64,000 nucleotides of DNA from Sanguinoderma infundibulare (GCA_032821775.1 JAVLRN010000002.1:4526001-4590000); one strand, 5' to 3'. Numbered from the stretch's first letter, positions 1 to 11,215 are shown. The notes: generated by a model not told the origin, from the letters alone. Numbers and translations: made by a program.

Positions 1-394
1 TCGCGACTCGTGATTGGATTGATTCTGGAAGTGTGTTGTATCATCAGGCTCATATTCTCCGACATGTGAGACCAACGAAGCTTGCTCTATACTAGATTAT
101 GCCACGGCAACGTTCAAAGTGCTCAACGTGGTCTTGGATGTCTATTGTGTCGTCCAAGGGGGGCAGGGAGGCCTGATGATCTCACAGTTCCAAATCGTGC
201 CGTTCCGTTCGAGTCGCGAGTTTTGTATACGCGTTCTTTCTCTCGTATACAGAACCATAATCAATAATGCTACTATCCCCTACCAAGGGGCGCAGGTTGC
301 AGATCGAGATCTAGATCTGACTCGGAGATCTGTACGATCATCAGGCTCTCAGACGGGATCCGCTGTCAGCAGCGGGTTGCTCATTGTCGACGAT
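1..394. other. Upstream region of first F-box gene
   Basis: No gene is recognised here. Reading frame is open upstream of the F-box start at 395, but that start sits next to the conserved N-terminal helix and no earlier ATG is supported by protein similarity. The stretch probably contains the promoter and 5' UTR of the F-box gene. Confidence 0.4.
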
Positions 395-2397
395 ATGATC
401 TTCTCTAAAGACTACCCAAAACCCTTCATCGCAGCCCCATGCACGGAGATTGGTATCGATACAGACACACTGCAGTCTCTGGCAAACAAGATCTTCCAAG
501 ACGTTGGAACGCTCCAGCGATTCAGTGCAGAGCTGCCATCGTGCGTGTCCCCAACAGATTCTAGACAGTTGGATTTGGTGAGAGGTTTGTTTCTCTTCCC
601 GTGAGTCTGCTAACGATATGACGACCTGATTCATAGCTGCGATCGCTCCTAGCGACATTCCACGAGGGTCTCGCCGTCATTGGCGGGCTCATCAACGCAG
701 CTTCTCCGATAAACCGAGTCCCCCCCGAGATCTTGGCACACATCTTCGCTCTTATCCCTACGAAAAAGGCCTATAACCTCTGGGAACCGGGCTGCTGGCC
801 GTTCATCAAGGCCCTCGTCGAAGACCTCCATGCACTTCCGAAGGTGTGCAGATATTGGCGCGAGCTAGCCCTCGCGACGCCGACTCTGTGGACAACCATC
901 TCCTTGGACTGCACCAGGCATTTGCGACGCAGCATATACCTACTCGATAATCCGTCTCTAGAACTGTCTGTCCATATCTCATCCATCCGCGTTGACCCGG
1001 AGGACGTCTTGCACAGCGCTACGAGGATACGTGAGCTACATTGCGTTGGTGGGCTTACAGTCGATGAAAGCCTCCAAGTACTCGGGTCATTTGACGCAAC
1101 TGCCCTCGAGAAGTGCCTCCTTGCGCCTTCAGATTCGGACCAGAGTATGCTACCTCAGTCCCGCTTCTTGCCCTTCTTCTCGGGCGGCGGCGCTAGGTTG
1201 CGGTCCCTCTTTCTTCAGGAGATATCGGTCCTCCCTGCCAACGAATTTCCAGCGCTATCCAATCTAACGCTTTCCCTAAGCGAGGAACTCACACCCGTCT
1301 ATTGGGACTTGTGGGACCTGCTCAAGTTTCTCTCCAGTAGTCCACGGCTGGAGGAGATCCATATATGTGACACGTGGTTTGCATCGGCAACATCGCTCTA
1401 CAACTCCCATGGTGTTCAAACTCCCGTGGCGCTACCATGCTTGCGATACCTGTGCTTCAAATATTGGTCGACCGAAGAAATCGCAGGCGCTGCGGCTGAT
1501 TTTCTTCTCTCACACCTCGCCATCCCGGCGACCTGCCACTTACATCTCAAGGCTCCGGGGACTCCATCAAGCAACAGCGCGCACCGCGCCCTCCTGCAGA
1601 GCGTTCGTCGTCATGTCCCACACAAGGACCGCGTCTCCCATGTCGCTCTGTGGCTCTATGACCCTAACACTTTTCACGACGACGCCGCTCTCCAGTTAGT
1701 GTTTCAGGACGGCTCTCTCCGGCTCCCCTTCCCCTGCTCCCGGCGCGACCCCGAGGAACTGGATGCCGCCCTGCGTTCCTTCCTCTGCGCGCATCCCGAC
1801 ATTTTCGCCCACATGGAGGAGCTTCGCATCCACTACTTCGATGAAGACTTCTTGACCCCACTCCGCACAACCCTCCCCACGATATTCCCTGACGTTAAGG
1901 TGATGTCCATCGTCGCCGGCAATCGACCGCATCTGCAGGCAGGCCTCGAGCTCCTCTTGCCATCGCCGCAGGCGTCGTCGTCAGAGCCCAGCACCATGGC
2001 GATTCCATATCCGTCCCTAGACACCCTTTGGGTCATGCTGGACGTCATCGAAGAGGACGCGGCAGGACTCGAAGCGACTCTCGCTACCCGCGCCGCCCTG
2101 GGCTATGCTCTCCGCCGGGCGATAGTCCTCTACAGGGAGCCACCGATTCGGACCGCCTCCGAACCGTATGGGAACGACCTGCGGAACCTCGCCGCGTTGG
2201 AAGCACTTGTGGAAGAACTTATCATCATTAGGGTGCCTTGCGATGAGTGTCCGGAAGAAGTCGATTGGACGGTGTGGTACCCGGAGAAGTACGAGCTGCC
2301 GGTCGATATCCATCGGGACTGGCCCGTGTGGTGGCCCACGCGCCAAGGTCTGGATGAGCCGGATGCGACGTCTTCCAGTTCAAGCATGTCATCGTAG
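395..2397 (+). CDS. F-box/LRR-type protein (intact)
   Basis: Probable substrate-recognition subunit of an SCF ubiquitin ligase; the target is unknown. Two exons are phase-checked: 395-577 and 637-2397, with a 59-nt GT-AG intron, giving about 647 residues. Residues about 25-60 form the short helix (SLANKIFQDVGTL...) that commonly precedes the F-box in basidiomycete proteins. The F-box core follows as VPPEILAHIFALIP and CRYWRELALATPTLW. The remaining residues are leucine-rich repeat-like, with segments such as RLRSLFLQEISVLPA and SNLTLSLSEEL, and the C-terminus ends in a Ser run. No stop or frameshift is seen. The gene is convergent with a related but broken F-box sequence on the other strand. 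Family assignment is firm; the function beyond F-box is inference. Confidence 0.85.
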
Positions 2398-2462
2398 TCG
2401 CGTTACAGAGGAGCGTCAGCAGACGTCAGCCGTATGAGTAGTGCAGCGTAGAGGCCTGGGCC

Positions 2463-3545
2463 TTATGTAGTATGCATATGTGCTAGCACGTCGGTAAGCG
2501 CGAGGTCAGGACGGAGAGCCGGCGCGTCCTCGAGGAACAGGCCGCGTATGGGACAGGAAATCCAGAGCATCCAGAGCTCGATGAGGCACCCTGTGAATGT
2601 ATCGAGGCGCTTCCAGGCAGAGACTCCGTCACGGAGCTGCAACAGCTCGTTTAACTCTCGCCTTCGGTCGAAGAGCCAGTACCCGTTTGCGGCGCCGATA
2701 ACACGGTTCTCGACGGCGAGATGGGCGACGTTGGGAAAGACGTTCATGTAGGGTACAGGGGTGGGCGCGGGCGGGTCCGTCAGGGTCAGACGGCGCACGT
2801 TCGGATAGACGACGGTTGGGGGTAAGAATGGTCTGTTGCACCAGCTGCCGCATGTCAACGCTTCGAGCGTAACGGCCGACCGCTGGAGAAGGAAGATCGG
2901 GTGGTGGAAATGATGTAAAACGGGTCGTGTCCAGGTGGTTTCGAGTTAAAACAGAACCAGACCGAGGTGAGCTCCGATTAAAGGCTCCTTCTAAACTCGC
3001 AAGAGCGTCCTCCAGTTCTTGTCATGACCAGCGTCTTGACGGGTCGGAGCGCAGCGAAGGCCGGAAGGAGATGGGGGTGGGAACAGAGCGCGTCTGCGAT
3101 CTCGAGGACGAGCGTGCTGAGAGACGACATGCTGGGCAGCATGCAGATGAGATAGCTCGCGATCGACCTCGGCATGTCGCGCATGGTGACATAGAGGGTG
3201 CGTACGTATGCACAGCGAGCGTGGCTTTCTGGTTGAACGAAACACGAGCGAGGGCACCTTGCTCTGGGAGCCGTCGAGTACGACCGGATCCTGTAGGACG
3301 ATCTTCGCCTCCTCGTGGTAGAGAAAGCGGCAGGTCGCCATCATCAACGCGGCGGTTTGGGGTCGCTGGTAAAAGGACAAGATGGATAACAAGACATCAT
3401 CGTTGAGCCTCGGCCTTCGTGACTTGGCTTTTGGCAATCGGCTGATACGCGAGCCCATAGGTACACGGTCAAGAATACGGGACGCGAGTCGACCTGGGCG
3501 TGAGCACGGTATCAGCACTGGGCGAGTCGTGAAATATGAGTTCAC
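2463..3545 (-). pseudogene. F-box family gene with internal frameshift
   Basis: The N-terminus, RLNDDVLLSILSFYQRPQT followed by MMATCRFLYHEEAK, is the start of the Polyporales F-box/LRR family. Downstream, the conserved parts CAYVRTLYVTMRDMPRS, SSLSTLVLEIADAL, YPNVRRLTLTDPPAP and FPNVAHLAVE are all present but lie in different frames. The first switch, near 3,245, is a one-base shift inside the family's FVQPESHARCAYVRTL block and cannot be made by a GT-AG intron there. The sequence ends at LAHMHTT, short of the family's usual C-terminus. It is either a decaying paralogue or a gene hit by an assembly indel. It is convergent with the intact F-box gene 65 bp away. Confidence 0.65.
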
Positions 3546-4650
3546 TCACGGCTGTATCCCTTGCTGTTCTGTGGGTCGGAGGAGGGGGATCGTGGGAGTC
3601 GGAGGCAACGAACGACCTGGACGTCGAGAAAGGCGACCACGCTGGCAAGGCAGCAAGCGCACTATTGTAGCCTCACGCACATCGCGGCCGCACGGACACT
3701 CTGCAGAGGGACTCAGCAGTCGACGCCAGCCGCATCGGTAGAGGGGCAAAAAGCCACAGAACGGGATTGCAACAACGGAGGAAGGCCACTGCGATTATCG
3801 TCCGGTCGTGCCTGCCGATCACGTTATGCGGTTGGTACTTGTCCACAACGTCCGGTACTGCTTCGCAGACCAGTCAGATTAGCCAGATCAGGGAATAGAC
3901 TTGCTTGATTTCGAACGGTGGGCACGTACCGAAGTTGCTGCCACGTCGCGAGCCACTCTTCGATGTCCTCTCCGTCGGCCTCTTCGATGCTGTCAGCACA
4001 CCCTCGCCGGTCATCTTGATTCATGCCGAGGCAGTCGAATCTCCTTCGCAACCCTGCCACCAGAGAAACACATCCACGACGGCACCACCACCACCCGGAT
4101 GGCGCCAGACTTGAGTCGCGTTGAGCTAGTTGAGCCGAGTAAAGAACAAGTCTGCGCGTCCCGAGACCCCTTGGACATAAGCTTTGTTTACGAGGGGCGC
4201 TTTCAGCGCAAATTCAGGATAACCCAGAGAGAAACCTGACGCACCGCAATGATCGACGGGTAGACTTCGGGATACCGTCCTGAGGTCTCAGCGCCGACCT
4301 TCTTCGGTGAGCAGCCCCCTATCAGAACGACGGACTTGCTTCCTTGCTCAGAAGGCCGACGCTCGTGCGCTTCTTTGATGGCACACCGTGGAGCGCGACC
4401 GCGCGTGCAGGAATCCCGGCTAAGCGGACTACGTGCCAGAATGACAAGCTCCGCAGGTACTACAATGACAGACGGAACTCTGAGCAGCCTGGCTGCGCGC
4501 GCAAGTGGGAGATGTATTGTGCTGAGCGAAGCATGGTAGATGACAAGAGCAGCAGGGACCTACGATTGCGGATGGATAGGCGGGGCAGCCTACCGTTGTG
4601 AACAGGGTGCACGAACCTGTCCATCCAGCGGCCTTTGCAAAACTCCCACC
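3546..4650. other. No recognisable gene
   Basis: Open frames exist on both strands, but none resembles a known protein and no consistent splice chain was found. The stretch lies between the broken F-box gene and the first SDR fragment and is probably decayed duplicated sequence. Confidence 0.3.
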
Positions 4651-4654
4651 CACT

Positions 4655-4865
4655 TCTAACTCACCACGGCCGTCCGGCAGACGACCCCACGGAACGCAAT
4701 GCGATATCTCCACAGTCGTGGGTCAGCCGCGCCCGGCTCGCCTTATTCACGAGGATGTCGACCTGCGGCCCGAACTCGTTGAAGTGCCAGTCACGATCTC
4801 CTTCGCGTCGCTGAAGTCCTCGGGGTCGAACACGATCGAGAGGTACTTGCACCCCTCACCCTAGA
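4655..4865 (-). pseudogene. SDR oxidoreductase fragment (copy 1)
   Basis: A short minus-strand piece reads HFNEFGPQVDILVNKASRA. This matches the region of short-chain dehydrogenases around the fourth beta strand, where the motif is normally VDVLVNNAS; here the second N is K. Nothing upstream carries the Rossmann glycine motif and nothing downstream carries the YxxxK active site, so only a fragment is left. The same piece recurs near 22.0, 32.1, 39.2 and 43.7 kb. Confidence 0.5.
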
Positions 4866-5069
4866 CCATGCCGGGCTGCTTCTGGCAAAGGCGGGAGGAT
4901 CGTAGGATCAACCCAGAAGCTGCGGTGGAGGGATGGTGAGGAAGGCAAACGCGCGACGAACGGCATGCAACGCACTCTCCACGGGCGATGGACGCTTTCA
5001 TTGACAGGGCTTGGCGTCTGCACAGGCACCTTCTGCTTCCAAGGGGACGTAGCGATGTCATGACTACAG

Positions 5070-5575
5070 CTCGTCACGCTGGACCTCCTCGGCCTCGGGC
5101 CCCTCATCCAGCTCGACCTTCGCAGGGCGGAAAGCTCCCAGGATGTTCACCTGGATCTTGATCTCGTCGAACTTCCCAGCAGACAGCGTGCGTTTCTCAA
5201 GGATCGACGCGAGACTGCAATTGTGTCACCATTAGACATCGTCCTGAACATCCGCGAAATGGACTTACCGAATTGTCTCCTTCTCGAGATGCTCCTCGCT
5301 ACCGCCGCCGACCTTCTCCATCACGCGGAGGTAGTGCTTCGGGCCCGTACCCAGCGTAGCAGCGAGGTCCATCGCCTCCTTGAAGAGCGTTTGCCCCACC
5401 GCAGAGGATTCCTCCAAGAACTTCGCGGCGAGAACATCCAGTTGCTCGAGGCGACCAGCATTGTCGTTGGGGAGAGTACCGGCGGTACGGTTAGTGCCGC
5501 ACTTCTCGTTGAGGTACTCGACGAACGACGCCTCTGCACGGGGATTATCGTACGGTACGATGCCGCTTTCATTGA
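5070..5575 (-). pseudogene. Protein disulfide isomerase C-terminal fragment (ERp29-type domain)
   Basis: The reading frame carries the C-terminal helical domain of fungal ERp38-type PDIs: SFVEYLNEKCGTNRTAG, then LDVLAAKFLEES, then GPKHYLRVMEKVGGG and HLEKETIR before a GT-AG intron. The last exon ends RTLSAGKFDEIK ... EEVQRDEL followed by a TAG stop, so the C-terminal xDEL ER-retention signal is still present. No thioredoxin domain with a CGHC site lies upstream. Instead the frame runs directly into primase-like sequence at about 5,575. It is a 3' gene fragment, not a working PDI. Confidence 0.72.
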
Positions 5576-6130
5576 AAGTGAGACGTACCGGTGAATCGCC
5601 ATGATGAGACTTTGATTCTTTCTCGATCTCGTCCACAACGTCCTGCCACCTGTCCCCGGGCGCCCTCTGAGGCCTGAGGCCCGCCCTCCCGCTAGACCGC
5701 CTGGCTGTCGCTCATCCAGAAGTGAAGCCTGCGCCAGCAGAAGTAGATGGCGGTTGCGGAACTGGTCGCGGACTGGAGGGTCGACGACTCGGACAGCGGC
5801 GGTATTGAACCGGCGGAAGATGTTGGCGACGGCCCAGCTGCTGGGGATCGTTGCCAGTCATCTTGGGTGAGGGATGATGGGACTCACTCGTGCGTTACAG
5901 ATGGACTAGACCTCGAGCCGTGTAAAGCTGCACCTGCATACTTCCTCTGTGAGCTCCTGGGCATTCGCGAATGAGTGGTGCTGGGGGTCTCGTCTCCTTA
6001 GAAGGCGAGGGCGATCTCGGGGGTGGCAGGCTCGGATTCCTGCTTGTTGTTCACATCCATTCTGTCGATCGGCATCCCAACGAGAGTAGGAAAGAGCGTG
6101 CAGAAAGCGGCCAGGTGAGGACGATGTCAG
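5575..6130 (-). pseudogene. DNA primase small subunit fragment (copy 1)
   Basis: Minus-strand sequence contains VVDEIEKESKSHHGDSPVRL and is collinear with primase-like sequence in units 2-4 (16.2-17.2, 25.6-26.5 and 42.5-42.9 kb). In the better preserved copies this sequence includes the metal-binding FDIDM and the Cys cluster of Pri1. Here the frame is broken many times and neither terminus is present. The assignment rests mainly on alignment to the other copies. Confidence 0.5.
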
Positions 6131-6479
6131 GTTGATGGGTTGGGGGACAGAGCTGAGCTGGATGCGAGGCGCAAGGGTGTGAGCGCGGCGGCAGGTCCCG
6201 GCCGGCGCCGGCGGCCCGATTGTCCTCCGAGTCGTCGGAACTCGAACCAGTTCTCTCGTCTCAGGCTGGTCCCACTCTCGTCCCTCGGCCGTGGCTAGTC
6301 ACCGTTTATCCAACGAAAAATGACGGTCGATCTCCCTTGAAAGCAGCAACTTACCCCAGTAATGTGCTAGACCCTTCTTGACCGACTCAGTCAACTCGAA
6401 GTACGTGTCTCACACGCGCAGATTGTTGGATGTACTACTTGAACGCGAACTTACAATGGTACTGTACTTTTAGACATGT

Positions 6480-7751
6480 CTGCCCAGTTCTCCGGCACGC
6501 AGAGGCCCGCCACTCACTGCATGTGCGGACATACTAAGTATGTACTAGGGATCGTCAGCCCCAATCCCTCTGACGCCAACTACGACCTCTACACGCCTCT
6601 CACCACATCGGCTTCAACCCGGTAGCGGTCGTCCTGGGTCGACACCTCAAGTGCAACACTCGCTCCAGGTACCCTTGCAAATGTACGTACTTTTCCTACG
6701 ATGAAGCTGCACAGAGTGAGACATGGGAAACGCATGATGTCGTGTCTGTGTTGCACATTCTTCCCGTCCGAGAGAGGCTTGGCGCGGTCCGAGTCGAAGC
6801 TGTGACAGTTGTGTATGCCATAGGCTGCACTCGTATTCGAACTTGACTCGAGTCACTCGACACATCGTATGGACGCTGTGTGCCTGCACCGCGAGGCATG
6901 TCAGCGGTTCTAACCCTCGAGATTCGACCCCCATCATCGCCGGCTTGGAATAGTGTCCGAATTGTACTCGCCTGTCGCCGCGCTTCTGTTCGGTGACGTC
7001 TCCGTGGAACCCTATTCACGAACCTGCGGCTATCAACCAAGGTACAATTTATGCCCCGAGTACTGCATTCAGGTCGTCAGTCACTTATGCACACCCATCT
7101 CCCCTTTTCAGACTGTACACGCCCATGCATCCGAGGTATCCGTCCAATCCCAGGAGGTCCGTTGAACGCCACTGGTCCACGCATTTCTGAGAGAGGTCTG
7201 GTGGGATGCCTGAAACGTGCGTAGCAGCTGCAGAAGTTGATGGCCACAGTCTGAATAGCATCACGAAGGTGCCGCCACCACGGGGCCGCGGCGTTCTCCT
7301 GGACTCCGCATGGCGGTCCCTTACAATTCATCAGACATATACCAAACACCGTGGTGTGGACAAATCTTCCCGCGTTAAGCTCGACTCTCAGCCCATGGTT
7401 GGTAAAGGTCATTCCCATCGTATCCTCTCTTCCGTGGACACATCGAAGAAGCCTACGCCACTGATCACTCCAATCCATGTTCCGAGGTAAGTTCTCCGTG
7501 CTGGAATTTTCGCACCTGCTTATTGGCCTGTTGAATGCGAAGGGGTCGATTGAGAGATAGTCTCCGCTGCGCTCGGAAGGACTGTCCTTGATGATCGTGC
7601 ACATGCTTCCAAGTTTTGACAGATGGCGGGTGGTATCGCGATGGGTGTATGGCAGGAATGATGTCTATTCGTTTCTCTGGAATCTTCCGTCTGCACCTTC
7701 GACACAACCTCGAGCTAGTGTGGAGGCTAGATAAGACGCACACAAGGAGGA
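6480..7751. repeat. Block B, copy 1 (unrecognised duplicated sequence)
   Basis: This block recurs at 18.3-19.54 kb, at 26.46-27.49 plus 29.46-29.74 kb, and inverted at 41.57-42.48 kb, each time directly upstream of a DUF6533 gene. Shared landmarks are a stretch encoding SPNPSDVN-like residues at its left end and a conserved run near 7,370-7,500. Open frames exist on both strands but stops fall at different places in each copy, so I do not call a gene. Its right end is the promoter of the DUF6533 gene. Confidence 0.7.
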
Positions 7752-8963
7752 CATCAGGAAAAATCCACTTGGCTCGAGAGCGCTCGCGAGGCGCGAGAGC
7801 AGGTCGAGCGGGCTGAGACATCCCCCCTCCTCTCGAGTGTCGTCGAGCACCCGCCTGCCGCTAGCTATCGCTCTCGAGATGCATGGGCGACCTCTCGAGA
7901 CGTCTTGAGCGCTCGCCGATTCGCCTCGAGCACTAGTCGAGGCCAGCTAGCATGGCTGTTTTGATTTGCTGTCGTCCATTCACAGTGTAAAAATGCGCAG
8001 AAATATAATGCATTCATCCGAGTACTGTAACCGAGATCACTATGGAACCAGTGGGTATACAATGGTATCGCTACTCCCAGATGGCATCACTACGACCACT
8101 TACACAATTTCATTACCATTCCCCTCATCTTCGCTATCAGTGTTCCCCATCCCTCTCTGTGAGCTCCGCAGTAGCAGCTTCCATGTCAGTAGTCAACATT
8201 TGGGCAACCTGAACCTGGAGGGTGACGCCACCACCCAAGCGGCTGAGCGAGCGAGCCTCGTAGTTAGTATGATGGCAGCAACAGTCAGAGGATATGATTA
8301 GACGTACAATGCCTTCATGTACATGTGCTCGACTCACTGTCAGCAGCGCGCCAAGGAAGGGCAAGGGGCTTACTTGATTCCGGGGCGTTGAGTGGAAGGC
8401 GCGATCATGACCAGGAGAGACGTGGATGGGATGCCGACGCGAACGTAGCGAGTTAGTGTCTTGAGAGATGAAACTATAGGTCCTAAGGCTGTGTAATGAT
8501 CCAGGCGAGTGCGCATATAGAACAGTAGACAGATCAGGCTCGCTCGAGTCAGCGGGGGTAAGAGTAGTAGCCGTACGCTCGGTCCTCGGGATCAGCCACC
8601 AATGGTTTCTCCATGCGCACGAAGCCGACGAGAAGTCATGAAGACCTGTGGAAACCTGCGGGAAGGGGGCGCAAGGGGGAGAGCGGCTGAACACTGACCA
8701 TAACATGGCACACTTTCTTCTATATTTCTGATTGGTGGGTCCCACTTGACTCGCAAACGCTGATGCGTGCATACTAGGAACATACATAAGGACCCGGCCC
8801 TCATCCTATGTCGTCCACCTGGCGAGAATGTAGTTCGAGCAGAGAGAGGGGGAGACTCCAGTGAGAGAGGGAGTGAGGGGATAAGGCTCAGCGGGAGGCT
8901 CCAGGAAGAAAAGAGGCGGAGAGGTACAAAGACAGCTAGGGCATCAGTTGGCAGGTTCCGGAG

Positions 8964-10538
8964 CAAATTCCCAGTCGCATTACCACGACAACAGCGACCC
9001 AGGTATCCAGCAGTACCACCACCATCGCCATTCACAAGATGGCGCCCTCTGTCTTCCCTGTCGACTCGCTCCCCATTCCCCACCCCGACTCCTACACCTT
9101 CCTCATCTCCAATGTCGACAAACCCATTTTCTCCATTGCCGGCACCTCATTCTCCACCAAGGCGGCTCTTCACTACATCTGCTTCAACGAGCACGCCGTC
9201 CCCTTCCTCACCACCCTCTCCGACCTCGTCAAGGACGATGACTTCCCCAATTCCACCTCCACCCCCGAGGACAAGCTCCTCTACCTCTTCAAGCTTGGCC
9301 TCGAATTCCACCGCCACAACCAGCGCATCAAGCGCGAGGCGGCTGCCCTCCCCACCCCCTACCTCCAGGCCAAGGCCCTCGCTGGCCTCTCCATCCCCAC
9401 ACTTCCCATGTGGTTCGAACACGACCCCACCGCACCTCTGCCGCGTGCCCCCTCCCCCACCAAGGCCCAGAAGCGCAAGGCCAAGGACCGGTCCCCCCCG
9501 ACTGAGCCCCCTCCCCGGCCCACCCCAGTCCTCCCCATGACCCCCCCTTGCCCTGCCACGCCCCCTCCTCCCCCGTCGCCCGGCATCTCCTACGCCGGCT
9601 CCCCCCCTCCTTCCGCGCCCGGCCCCCTCCCGAGCGCCCACATCTCCCCTGTGCCCAGCCTCACGGCCGGCACCACCCCTCTTCCCACACTGCGCCCTCC
9701 CATGCCGATGGATGCCACTCCCACCCCCGCGTCTGTCCCGGCGCCCGTCAAGGCCCCTGCGCCCGCGCCCCCGCACGCGACCACGGCGCGCATCTCCCCT
9801 CCTTCCTGCGCCCAGGACTTCAACTGAGTCTTGGCCAAGTTGGTGGCGCTTCGCTGCCAGCTTCTCAAATCCCTCCGGTGTGGCACGCTCCGGCGTGCCA
9901 CCCCCAGCTCCTCACGGCTGGTGCCTTCGGGCGCCCCCAAGCCCTCCTACGCAGACGTTGCATGCTCCGGTGGCCACAATGTTCTCATCTACCTTTAGGT
10001 CCGAGGTCTGCCGCGAGTCACAAGATCGCCCGCCCTTTAGAAACACGATCCGAAAACTGGCCGCCACCACTGCAAGAGTCGGCAACTGCACGGTCGACTT
10101 AGGAGAGATTACCCAGAGTGCTCAGGGAAAGAGAAAATTCGGGCCGTCCTGGGCGCATGTCGCATGCCCGGGACCTCGTCAGCAGACATGGGCGTACATT
10201 TTTTAATTCTGTGCTGGACACGACTCGGTCTCGTCTTCTTCTCGGTTACTGTATTGTGCGGCTATATGGCCATGGAGGGGGGTCGATGCCGGCGGACGGG
10301 GGGTGTGCACTGCGGGCGGATACCTGCTTGCTGCCTTTGGGTGCGGGCCAGCTTCACCATTGTGGCTGTGTGCCGGGGGCACTAACATGTCAACGGAATG
10401 CTGGATATTGGTTGTAGTGTACATTACGTTTTACGCTCGACGTCACCCTGTGGCCTTGACGAGTAGATACTGTGCACCTTTGTATCTACATATGTACTCT
10501 ACTCTATCATAACCTGTACCAAAAAAAAAAAAAAAAAA
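8964..10538 (+). mobile_element. Nested poly(A)-tailed retro-insert with 14-bp target-site duplication
   Basis: The segment is flanked by GGCAGGTTCCGGAG (8,950-8,963) and GGCAGGTTCTGGAG (10,539-10,552), a 14-bp direct repeat with one mismatch. Its right end is an 18-A run at 10,521-10,538. The interrupted sequence continues on both sides and matches the uninterrupted homologue near 27,720-27,800. Target duplication plus a 3' poly(A) is the signature of LINE-type target-primed reverse transcription. It is therefore a truncated LINE, a non-autonomous relative, or a retroposed mRNA. No reverse transcriptase domain is seen. Confidence 0.82.
9039..9827 (+). CDS. Proline-rich ORF of the retro-insert (possible gag/ORF1-like)
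   Basis: The 262-codon ATG frame lies in the retro-insert about 75 nt from its 5' end. The first 130 residues are mixed (YTFLISNVDKPIFSIAGTSF ... LLYLFKLGLEFHRHNQR). The remainder is very rich in proline and alanine, with a basic KAQKRKAKDR patch. After the TGA at 9,825 the same frame continues for about 57 codons and includes PKPSYADVA, which resembles a motif common in basidiomycete retroelement gag or ORF1 proteins. The TGA is therefore probably a disabling mutation. The retroelement origin is inferred from context; no domain is decisive. Confidence 0.5.
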   Translation: MAPSVFPVDSLPIPHPDSYTFLISNVDKPIFSIAGTSFSTKAALHYICFNEHAVPFLTTLSDLVKDDDFPNSTSTPEDKLLYLFKLGLEFHRHNQRIKREAAALPTPYLQAKALAGLSIPTLPMWFEHDPTAPLPRAPSPTKAQKRKAKDRSPPTEPPPRPTPVLPMTPPCPATPPPPPSPGISYAGSPPPSAPGPLPSAHISPVPSLTAGTTPLPTLRPPMPMDATPTPASVPAPVKAPAPAPPHATTARISPPSCAQDFN

Positions 10539-11215
10539 GGCAGGTTCTGGAGACCACGTGAAGGTTTAAGGCTGGTCCATAACGACTTGGCCCTTCACCG
10601 ATATCACAGGCGTGGGCTGCTAGTATAGTTCGAATCGTCATTCTAGAGGTGAGGGGTAGGTATAGCTGGCCATTTTCACAGAGGCTAGACAGTGATTTGG
10701 TTTTTCTTGTAGTACAGAAGGACCCTGTCGCCTTTTTCGAATGGTTTACGCCATTCCGTTGGCAGCCAGAGCCAGACACGGGTATGTTCCAAGTGTTGTA
10801 TTCCTCTCGAAATCATCGCCATTGTGTCTCCATTATTTCTGTAACCCAGATTGTACGTAGTATCCATCTCATTCCCAAGTGAGGTAAAGAGATGGATACT
10901 ACATGGACGTCCAAGAATGTGCTTGATAAATGTTCTTGTTTTTACGTTAACTCCTACCTCCGACACCATGACTTTGTATTGTTTAAGTACCTATTTGACA
11001 AACAGATGTCCTAAACCTCATCCTCCGAGCGCAACATGTACTCCCCAGTCTCCTGCAGTTCGCGAGCTCTCGAGAGAGCTCGCACGCCCTCTAGGCATCT
11101 CTCGATCCTCCTGAGCGCTCTTGAGCATCCTGCCATGCTCGAGAGAAAATTGTTTTTCCTGATGGATGTCCAATCGTCCCCAACGTGTTCCCCCCACCAA
11201 TCTTACATCGTACTC

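Larger units (their letters stand above)
7752..11164. mobile_element. Insertion with 12-bp terminal inverted repeats, in promoter of DUF6533 copy 1
   Basis: Comparison with the uninterrupted copy at 41.5-41.6 kb shows that 7,752-11,164 is extra sequence. It begins CATCAGGAAAAA and ends TTTTTCCTGATG, a perfect 12-bp inverted repeat. The flanking GA may be a 2-bp target duplication. Both ends (7,770-7,950 and 11,055-11,150) are packed with CTCGAG/CTCGAGAG words, as expected of subterminal transposase sites. No transposase frame is recognised, so it is non-autonomous. A retro-insert (8,964-10,538) is nested inside. The superfamily is not determined. Confidence 0.75.

Noticed and set aside
733..986. 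Many overlapping open frames on both strands inside the F-box gene
   Set aside because: They are shadows of the real coding frame in GC-rich sequence, have no conserved motifs, and several rely on non-ATG starts.
9147..9776. Long Gly/Arg-rich minus-strand frame
   Set aside because: It is the complement of the proline-rich plus-strand frame; poly-Pro codons read backwards give poly-Gly. No independent support.
8964..10538. LTR retrotransposon
   Set aside because: There are no long terminal repeats; a 3' poly(A) with a 14-bp duplication fits target-primed reverse transcription instead.
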